Assembly (NCBI GenBank): GCA_035380045.1
Contig: DAOSWM010000121.1
Location: forward strand, 1 to 5,462
DNA length: 5,462 bases
Source: DAOSWM01 sp035380045
GTDB lineage: Bacteria; Bacteroidota; Bacteroidia; Bacteroidales; Tenuifilaceae
Direction: 5' to 3'
Below the pieces are notes generated by a model that was not told where the DNA came from, did not search any database, and worked only from the letters and a program-made list of their open reading frames with translations. The first letter of the stretch is position 1, and each line of letters opens with the position of its first letter. Below, in pieces: positions 1 to 4,727 of the stretch. The position numbers and the translations under genes were made by a program.

Positions 1-40
1 GATTCCAAGTCTTTTCAAACCAACTTACCCAAAATTGTAT

Positions 41-48
41 TATCTTTG
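41..48 (+). promoter_or_regulatory. Bacteroidota-type -7 promoter box (TATCTTTG) for the B12 uptake operon
   Basis: TATCTTTG matches the TAnnTTTG -7 consensus used by the primary sigma factor of Bacteroidota. It ends 6 nt before the first base of riboswitch helix P1 at 55, so transcription would begin at about 52-55, exactly where the aptamer RNA needs to start. No good TTTG-like -33 element stands at the expected distance; only a T-rich stretch at 12-16 lies upstream. The call therefore rests on the -7 match and its position. Confidence 0.65.
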
Positions 49-54
49 CAACGT

Positions 55-297
55 AATGGTTCCGGAGGAACTTTCGTTCCATGGATTAAAAGGGAATGCC
101 GTGCCCCGTAGTTTTTACAGGAATTCGGCAACAGTTCCCGCTGCTGTGATCCCGATGTCGTTTTTTTTCGACGTTTTGTTCTTAACAACAAACCACTGTT
201 CTACGCTGAAAAAGGATGGGAAGGTGTTAAGAATCGGGAAAGTCAGAAGACCTGCCATTCACTGCCACAATTCAGATGCGCTTTCGGGACAAAAGCG
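55..297 (+). promoter_or_regulatory. Cobalamin (vitamin B12) riboswitch, complete aptamer with P13 kissing hairpin
   Basis: This RNA element senses cobalamin and represses the downstream uptake genes when the vitamin is abundant. Visible parts are helix P1, AATGGT at 55-60 with GCCATT at 254-259; P3, GGGAA at 92-96 with TTCCC at 135-139; P4, TGCCG at 97-101 with CGGCA at 126-130; the conserved CCGCTGCTGTGA at 138-149; CCACTG at 193-198; GGGAAGG at 218-224; and the B12 box AGTCAGAAGACCTGCC at 241-256. Downstream, CGCTTT at 279-284 pairs with AAAGCG at 292-297 to form P13. Its loop bases CGGGA (285-289) are fully complementary to TCCCG at 150-154 in L5, the kissing interaction known to report ligand binding. 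The P5/P6 side arms include a 7-bp stem with a T8 loop (154-175). The gene it controls is a BtuB-type receptor, which fits. P13 ends about 150 nt before that start codon, so it does not cover the receptor's own ribosome site directly. Confidence 0.95.
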
Positions 298-300
298 AGG

Positions 301-429
301 ATGATAACCCCTTCATCCAACCCTCACAAAATCCCAGGTATCTGTCAAGGTTTGGCAGAGCATTTTTTGGAGAGGATGCGAAGGGAAAAAATCTGCCATA
401 AAAATCTTCCCTTCGCTCCTGCTCCATAA
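301..429 (+). CDS. Possible 42-codon leader ORF between riboswitch and btuB (speculative)
   Basis: An open frame begins with ATG at 301, directly behind a GAGG (297-300) that overlaps the last base of riboswitch P13. It runs without interruption to TAA at 427-429, only 20 nt before the receptor start. The predicted peptide has 42 residues, no signal peptide and no family that I recognise; it is rich in basic residues and proline, with a middle part that could be helical. The GAGG is too close to the ATG to act as a normal Shine-Dalgarno sequence, although Bacteroidota often do without one. If translated, it would be gated by P13 and the L5-L13 kissing loop, and ribosomes on it would pass through the hairpins at 341-359 and 373-420. 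It may equally be a chance open frame in an untranslated leader, because 43 codons is short and the DNA is constrained by RNA structure. Confidence 0.22.
   Translation: MITPSSNPHKIPGICQGLAEHFLERMRREKICHKNLPFAPAP
341..368 (+). terminator. Weak candidate intrinsic terminator in the riboswitch leader
   Basis: TCTGTC at 341-346 pairs with GGCAGA at 354-359 (6 bp including one G-U), with a 7-nt loop. After three bases a run of six T follows at 363-368. The position, between a cobalamin aptamer and the gene it controls, suits a transcription-termination expression platform. The stem is short, is not GC-rich, and is separated from the T run, so strength would be low. The 3' arm can also pair with a sequence further downstream (392-398), which could make the hairpin conditional. 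Confidence 0.3.
373..420 (+). promoter_or_regulatory. Strong stem-loop in the btuB leader, candidate expression platform
   Basis: GCGAAGGGAA at 378-387 is perfectly complementary to TTCCCTTCGC at 407-416. After one bulged T (377), AGGA at 373-376 continues the helix with TCCT at 417-420, giving 14 bp around a 19-nt AT-rich loop (388-406). No T run follows, so it is not a classical terminator. It ends 29 nt before the receptor ATG and may set ribosome access, RNA stability or pausing. The loop carries TCTGCCA (392-398), complementary to TGGCAGA at 353-359 in the preceding hairpin. The pairing is directly visible; the regulatory role is inferred. Confidence 0.55.
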
Positions 430-449
430 GGTTTAGAGAATATTTTTAT

Positions 450-2432
450 ATGAAAAAAAGCATTATTCTTTCATCGGTTTTAATTTGGTTTATTGTCCTA
501 TTTTGGACGATGAAAGTTACTAATGCTCAGGGTATAACAACAGATACTCTGGAGATTGAAAGCGTAACGATTTACAAAAACCGCACTATAGCTGACGTTC
601 CTGCCGGAGCAAAAATAGTTCGGGTTGATAGCCTCGTTTTTAGGGAAAAACTCAACCTTAGCCTTTCTGAATTGCTGATAGAAAACAGCCCAATTTTTAT
701 AAAGACTTACGGACGTGGGGCGACGGCCACCGCATCGTTTCGAGGAACCGGGGCTTCGCACACGTTGGTTTCGTGGAATGGCTTGAAAATCAATTCGCCC
801 ATGAGCGGAGAGGTAGATTTTTCGCTTATTCCCCTCTACTTTGTTGATGATATTAGCATACATTTTGGACAATCGTCAATGAAATTTGGAAGCGGAGGGC
901 TTGGTGGCGCCGTGAATTTAAAAAGTTCTCCCGATTGGGATAAAAAATTCGGAGCCAACATTTACCAATCTTTTGGAAGTTTTCAAACCTACTCAACCGC
1001 AGTAAAATCAACATACGGAAATACTAGAATAAAAGGCCAAACCAGAATTTTTAGGGAGAGTTCGCTGAACAACTTTTCATATAAGAACATTGCAAAAATT
1101 GACACTCCCATTGAAATCCAGCAGAATGCTGATTATGAGAAGTTGGGTTTACTGCAAGAAATGTTTGTAAGACCCAACGAAAACAATATTATTTCAGCAA
1201 AAGTTTGGCTACAGGAGAATGAAAAAGGAATCCCCAGGTTAATGTCAAACTACTCAAGTAATGAAATCAATAGGCAAAACGACAGGATTCTGAATTCAAT
1301 TGCAGAATGGGAAACGTATGGCGAAATCTTTAAGCTGTCAGCTTCGTCGGGCTTATCGCACAGAACATTAAACTACAATCTGCAAAAAACTTCAATCGAA
1401 GGAAATAAACTTCCGGTTATTGAATCGAATAGTAACGCATGGAGCTGGTACAACAAGCTAAACGCAAGCTACGATTTTGCAGATTGGATTGATGCAAGTT
1501 TAACAGGTGAGTTCAACTATCACAAAGTAAATAGCAACGAAAAGGTTTTAGGGAACAACTACCAAGGTTCGCAAAAACAAGGAGCAATAAGGATTTCAAC
1601 TACAATAGAGCCTGTAAAAAGAGTTTCAATTTCGGCTATTGTTCATCAGGAAATTGTTGACCAAAAAATAACACCAATAATTCCAACGCTAACAGCTGAA
1701 TACCGATTTTTAGCAAAAGAAAATCTGGTTCTAAAAAGTTCCGTTGGGCGAAACTACCACTACCCATCGCTGAACGATATGTACTGGCAACCCGGGGGTA
1801 ATCCAAACCTTAAGCCCGAAAACGGTTTAACATTGGAAGGTGGATTTCAATATAACAATGAATCTGACAGATTTAGCCAGAATTTTGAGCTTGCTGTTTT
1901 CAGTTCAAGAATAAGCAACTGGATAATATGGCTTCCCCACCTGAAAGGTTACTGGGAACCGTTGAACCTTGAGTTGGTTGAAGCCAGAGGATTTGAACTT
2001 TCTGCATCAGCCAGTACTATCATTAGCGTTGTGAATATTAACCTGAAAGGGAACTACAGCTACACCAAATCAAGCATTGAAAGTTCCGGTGGAATTATTC
2101 GTTCCGAATCAAATGGCATGCAACTTCCCTTCATTCCGGTTCATTCCGGAGGAGTTGTTGCATACGCAGTATGGAACGGTTTCTATGCAACCTACAATTT
2201 CACTCACTACTCCGAACGGTTTACAACAACCAGCAATAACCCAAATTCGTACCGCAGGCTTTACCCCTACTACATGAGCAGCGTAGCCTTGGGAAAGGAT
2301 TTTGTTAAATATAATAAGAAGATTGGTTTGCAACTTAGAATCGATAATCTTCTTAACGAAAGTTACCAAACCATTCTTTGGCGGCCAATGCCTGGAAGAA
2401 ACTATAGTTTGCTTTTTAGAGTAGAACTTTGA
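450..2432 (+). CDS. btuB: BtuB-type TonB-dependent outer-membrane cobalamin receptor
   Basis: This is an outer-membrane beta-barrel that imports cobalamin using energy passed on by TonB-ExbBD. It has 660 residues, close to enterobacterial BtuB (about 600). Residues 1-26 form a Sec signal peptide (basic MKK, hydrophobic core, likely cut after TNA). A TonB-box-like stretch, DTLEIESVTI, lies at 32-41. The plug domain spans about 45-160, with FRGTG near 97-101 and the SGGLGGAVNL plug-end motif at 148-157. The rest is barrel, with the aromatic and NLLNESY-containing C-terminal strands typical of the family. It lacks the N-terminal carboxypeptidase-regulatory-like extension of SusC-type receptors, which favours a small-ligand transporter. 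Cobalamin as substrate is inferred mainly from the riboswitch upstream and the BtuG-like gene downstream. The ATG at 450 is preceded by AT-rich DNA and no clear Shine-Dalgarno, as is usual in Bacteroidota, and it places the signal peptide at the very N-terminus. Without the riboswitch I would call it only a TonB-dependent receptor. Confidence 0.9.
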   Translation: MKKSIILSSVLIWFIVLFWTMKVTNAQGITTDTLEIESVTIYKNRTIADVPAGAKIVRVDSLVFREKLNLSLSELLIENSPIFIKTYGRGATATASFRGTGASHTLVSWNGLKINSPMSGEVDFSLIPLYFVDDISIHFGQSSMKFGSGGLGGAVNLKSSPDWDKKFGANIYQSFGSFQTYSTAVKSTYGNTRIKGQTRIFRESSLNNFSYKNIAKIDTPIEIQQNADYEKLGLLQEMFVRPNENNIISAKVWLQENEKGIPRLMSNYSSNEINRQNDRILNSIAEWETYGEIFKLSASSGLSHRTLNYNLQKTSIEGNKLPVIESNSNAWSWYNKLNASYDFADWIDASLTGEFNYHKVNSNEKVLGNNYQGSQKQGAIRISTTIEPVKRVSISAIVHQEIVDQKITPIIPTLTAEYRFLAKENLVLKSSVGRNYHYPSLNDMYWQPGGNPNLKPENGLTLEGGFQYNNESDRFSQNFELAVFSSRISNWIIWLPHLKGYWEPLNLELVEARGFELSASASTIISVVNINLKGNYSYTKSSIESSGGIIRSESNGMQLPFIPVHSGGVVAYAVWNGFYATYNFTHYSERFTTTSNNPNSYRRLYPYYMSSVALGKDFVKYNKKIGLQLRIDNLLNESYQTILWRPMPGRNYSLLFRVEL

Positions 2433-2452
2433 AATGAATGGATGAATGAAAA

Positions 2453-2528
2453 GAGTTTGGAGTTGGAAGTTTAGAGTTTATAACAACAACTTGCAAATTG
2501 AAAATTGCTAACTGAGAACTGAAATTTG
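2453..2528. repeat. Two opposed tracts of degenerate 7-nt tandem repeats
   Basis: The first tract (2453-2480) consists of four heptamers resembling GAGTTTR, beginning GAGTTTG and ending GAGTTTA. After a 6-nt gap (2481-2486) the second tract (2487-2528) holds six heptamers of approximate form nnAAnTG, such as CAAATTG, CTAACTG and AGAACTG. The reverse complement of the first tract reads as repeats of AAACTC, close to the AAACTG phase of the second, so the tracts are imperfect inverted copies that could fold back on each other. Similar low-complexity runs are common in Bacteroidota intergenic DNA. No function is evident. It lies in the spacer of the btuB-btuG pair. Confidence 0.6.
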
Positions 2529-2590
2529 TAGGGAGTGAGTTCTGAAGTCTCACACTGCCTGCGCGTAAGCGACTTCGGAACTCGGGCGGG
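2528..2590. repeat. REP-like GC-rich palindromic element between btuB and btuG
   Basis: GAGTTCTGAAGTC at 2537-2549 pairs with GACTTCGGAACTC at 2571-2583 over 13 bp with one G-U pair, around a 21-nt GC-rich loop. GTAG at 2528-2531 stands just 5' of it, as in REP elements mobilised by RAYT-type (REP-associated Y1) transposases. The element is clearly richer in G and C than the AT-rich DNA around it, which suggests it was inserted or belongs to a dispersed family. No transposase is in the window, so this is a REP-like call from structure alone. Placed inside the transcript, the hairpin could stabilise the upstream btuB mRNA or reduce expression of the downstream gene. Confidence 0.5.
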
Positions 2591-2600
2591 GAACGGATAT

Positions 2601-3704
2601 ATGAGTTTTTTTAATTATGAACTAACAGTGGTAAAAAATTTTAAAACATTATTATTCACAATAATTTCCCTTGCATTTAGCTCATGCATGGACGATTCGG
2701 TAATTGAAATTTCACCCATTGATTTGTACGGAAGCCGAGGCGTTTTTATTGTGAACGAAGGAAACTACCTGTACGGAAACTCCAGCCTCAGCTACTACGA
2801 CTGTGACTCAAAAGAAGTTTATAACGATATTTTTTCCGTTGCAAACGGAATTCCTCTTGGCGATGTTGCCTATAGCATGACCATTAGAAATGGCAAAGCA
2901 TGCATTGTGGTTAACAACTCTGGATGCATTTACGTTATCGATTCAAATAATTTGCTTATTCAAAAAACAGTAACTGGACTTACATCCCCGCGGCACATTC
3001 TGTTTATTGATGAAGATAGAGCTTTGGTTAGTGACCTTTACGGCCGAAGCATCAGCATAGTTAACATGAATTTGGGAGCTATTGAAGGAACAATAAAAAC
3101 CGGAGGAAACACGCTGCCATTCTACCAGCATTCCACTGAAAATTTAGTAAGAGTAGGCAGCAAAGTGTACACAAACTGCTGGAGCTACGATAATAAAATT
3201 CTTATGGTTGATTTAAATAATCTTTCGCTAGCTGACTCAATAACTGTTGGAATTCAACCTTTCTGGATGGTAATAGATAAGAATGAGAATATTTGGGTTG
3301 TTAACGATGGCGGTTTCGCCGGAAACCCTTTTGGACACGAAAACCCATCGCTGATGCGAATTAACACATCAAATAAAACCGTAGAACTGCGGCTTGATTT
3401 TCCATCGGAAAATGATAAAACCGGACAAATTGCGATGAATCAAACCGGCGACTCAATCCTTTTTATCCGGAACCATCTGTATAAAATGGATATTGCCAGC
3501 AGCGAACTTCCATCAGAACCAATTTTCTCCGGCGATGGAAAAAACTTTCGGGCACTTTCGGTCGATCCGGCAAACGGTGACATTTACATCTCCGATGCAA
3601 TTGATTTTATGAGCGAGGGTATTGTGTACCAACTTTCATCAACCGGAACTCCGATTGATACAATTAGCGCTGGAATTACTCCTACATTCTTCTGCTTTAA
3701 CTAG
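2601..3704 (+). CDS. btuG: BtuG-like surface lipoprotein, YncE/DUF5074-type beta-propeller
   Basis: This is probably the cobalamin-capturing surface lipoprotein that sits on BtuB in Bacteroidota. From ATG 2601 the protein has 367 residues. A lipoprotein signal (FKTLLFTIISLAFSSC) leads to the lipidated Cys at residue 29, followed by an acidic MDDS, which suits surface export. Residues 47-67 carry the family hallmark GVFIVNEGN...YGNSSLSYYD. Propeller blade strands recur afterwards (GCIYVIDSNN, GRSISIVNMN, NKILMVDLNN, NIWVVNDGG, GDIYISDA), consistent with a seven-bladed YncE-like fold. The start is uncertain. A GTG at 2535 would put coding sequence through the REP-like palindrome and is unlikely. 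ATG 2601 has a GGGGA about 8 nt upstream. GTG 2628 would give an ideal 19-residue signal peptide. The gene follows btuB by 168 nt on the same strand, probably in one riboswitch-controlled transcript. The beta-propeller lipoprotein call is firm; the BtuG function is inferred from family and context. Confidence 0.8.
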   Translation: MSFFNYELTVVKNFKTLLFTIISLAFSSCMDDSVIEISPIDLYGSRGVFIVNEGNYLYGNSSLSYYDCDSKEVYNDIFSVANGIPLGDVAYSMTIRNGKACIVVNNSGCIYVIDSNNLLIQKTVTGLTSPRHILFIDEDRALVSDLYGRSISIVNMNLGAIEGTIKTGGNTLPFYQHSTENLVRVGSKVYTNCWSYDNKILMVDLNNLSLADSITVGIQPFWMVIDKNENIWVVNDGGFAGNPFGHENPSLMRINTSNKTVELRLDFPSENDKTGQIAMNQTGDSILFIRNHLYKMDIASSELPSEPIFSGDGKNFRALSVDPANGDIYISDAIDFMSEGIVYQLSSTGTPIDTISAGITPTFFCFN

Positions 3705-3952
3705 TTTTCCATATTTTCGTTCCTGCTCCGATTTCTTTTCCAAACCATTACGATATCCCATATCGCCCAACCAAATCCCCACAGAGCAAGAACAACTGCG
3801 GCAACAATAAGCCAGTTCGATGGAGTTCCAGTATACAATCGCTGAAATGCCCAAAAAACCAACATTACCATAGCCGCAATAATAAGTACGAAGTACTTAA
3901 TGTTAAAACCAGTGCCCCTATTTACTCGTTGGGGACGACGTAACTGTACCAT
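3701..3952 (-). CDS. Small two-helix membrane protein of unknown function
   Basis: I do not recognise a named family for this 83-residue protein. It has a basic N-terminus (RRPQRVNRG within 4-13), a first hydrophobic helix at about 20-37 (FVLIIAAMVMLVFW), a short loop RLYTGTPSN, a Trp-rich second helix at about 47-71, and a basic tail KRNRSR. With positive charges at both ends, N and C termini are probably cytoplasmic and the short loop periplasmic. The arrangement of helices and charges, and a promoter box just upstream, argue that this is a real gene. It converges on btuG, and the two stop codons share bases in CTAG (3701-3704). ATG at the minus-strand position 3952 is the only start that keeps the basic N-terminus. 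Confidence 0.72.
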   Translation of the reverse strand: MVQLRRPQRVNRGTGFNIKYFVLIIAAMVMLVFWAFQRLYTGTPSNWLIVAAVVLALWGFGWAIWDIVMVWKRNRSRNENMEN

Positions 3953-3965
3953 GCCGTTTTTCTTT

Positions 3966-3973
3966 CAAACCTA
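3966..3973 (-). promoter_or_regulatory. -7 promoter box (TAGGTTTG) for the small membrane protein gene
   Basis: Read on the minus strand, TAGGTTTG matches the TAnnTTTG consensus exactly and ends 13 nt before the ATG at 3952. Transcription would start around 3960, giving a very short leader of about 8 nt. The -33 element would lie inside the run of Ns and cannot be checked. Confidence 0.45.
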
Positions 3974-4073
3974 NNNNNNNNNNNNNNNNNNNNNNNNNNN
4001 NNNNNNNNNNNNNNNNNNNNNNNNNNNNNNNNNNNNNNNNNNNNNNNNNNNNNNNNNNNNNNNNNNNNNNNNN
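3974..4073. other. Assembly gap (100 N)
   Basis: Exactly 100 Ns, the usual placeholder for a scaffold gap of unknown length. The missing DNA should hold the divergent promoter region and the first part of the peptidase S51 gene. Family members have a signal peptide or short lead, a beta strand with a GGG motif and a conserved segment before the point where sequence resumes, so roughly 60-90 codons are missing. The true gap is therefore probably longer than 100 bases (inference). Confidence 0.97.
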
Positions 4074-4724
4074 GAGGATGTTGACACCGCCGCATACTAC
4101 GCCATGCGCCAATTTAAGAATGTTGGAGTAAAAAACATTACCTGGTTCGATTTCAGGAAGGGTGAACCCATAGCCCAACAAAAAATTGATTCGATTGTAA
4201 ATGCTGGAATGATTTACATTTCAGGCGGCGACCAGAATCGATTTATGGATATTGCCCAGGGAACTCCTCTGTTCGATGCGCTTCACGCTGCATACCAAAA
4301 GGGAGCCGTAATTGCCGGAACCAGCGCTGGAGCAGCAGTTCAAAGTAGAAAAATGATTACCGGTAACCAGCTCATAAACCCCAATATGGAGGGCTACAGA
4401 ACCATTCAACCCAAAAACATTGAAATTACGGAAGGCTTGGGTTTACTTGAAACCGCAATAATTGACCAGCACTTCATTTGGCGCTCGAGGATGAACCGGT
4501 TGATTTCGGTTGCAATTGAAAATCCCAACGAGCTGGCCATTGGGATTGATGAATCAACTGCAATTCTGGTTGAAGGCGATAGCGCAACCGTTTTTGGCGT
4601 GAGCCAAGTTCTGGTATTAAACGCAATGTACGCAAGCATTTCCCAAACCGACAGCCTTTTGGGAGCCCAAAATATACGAATGGATGTGTTTTTGCCAGGG
4701 CAAAAGTTTTGTGTAATCCCTTAA
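4074..4724 (+). CDS. Peptidase S51 (cyanophycinase-like), 5' end lost in gap
   Basis: This is a serine hydrolase of the cyanophycinase/S51 family; the 216 C-terminal residues are visible. In order they show GGDQ (residues 51-54), the nucleophile elbow GTSAGAA with the Ser codon at 4323-4325, DQHF at about 131-134 with the His codon at 4470-4472, the following R-x-R-x-x-R basic cluster (WRSRMNRL), and GIDE(STA) carrying the conserved Glu. From memory of the Synechocystis enzyme these correspond to its Gln101, Ser132, Asp172-Gln173-His174, three arginines and Glu201, and the spacing from DQH to Glu is the same. All expected catalytic residues are present, so it should be active. Cyanophycinases cut beta-Asp-Arg polymer to dipeptides, but many Bacteroidota homologues occur without cyanophycin synthase and their substrate is unknown. 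None of the neighbours points to cyanophycin metabolism. Whether it has a signal peptide cannot be seen. An apparent ATG before the gap at 3900 lies antisense to the membrane protein gene and is not its start. Confidence 0.88.
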   Translation, partial: EDVDTAAYYAMRQFKNVGVKNITWFDFRKGEPIAQQKIDSIVNAGMIYISGGDQNRFMDIAQGTPLFDALHAAYQKGAVIAGTSAGAAVQSRKMITGNQLINPNMEGYRTIQPKNIEITEGLGLLETAIIDQHFIWRSRMNRLISVAIENPNELAIGIDESTAILVEGDSATVFGVSQVLVLNAMYASISQTDSLLGAQNIRMDVFLPGQKFCVIP

Positions 4725-4727
4725 AAA

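Noticed and set aside
161..168. T8 run as a terminator tail
   Set aside because: It is the loop of a 7-bp peripheral stem of the riboswitch (154-175), not a tail following a hairpin.
35..304. An 89-codon open frame on the plus strand
   Set aside because: It lies over the cobalamin riboswitch, whose conserved helices and B12 box explain the sequence. The peptide has no recognisable features, and the frame starts upstream of the probable transcription start.
498..872. A 124-codon open frame on the minus strand
   Set aside because: It is antisense to the signal peptide and plug domain of btuB, and its translation is Cys- and Arg-rich with no family resemblance.
2535..2600. N-terminal extension of btuG from GTG 2535
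   Set aside because: The extension would translate the REP-like palindrome and bury the lipoprotein signal peptide more than 30 residues inside the protein.
3900..3973. ATG at 3900 as the start of the S51 peptidase
   Set aside because: The frame crosses 100 Ns of arbitrary length, and the pre-gap part is antisense to the membrane protein gene. The encoded residues do not resemble the S51 N-terminus.
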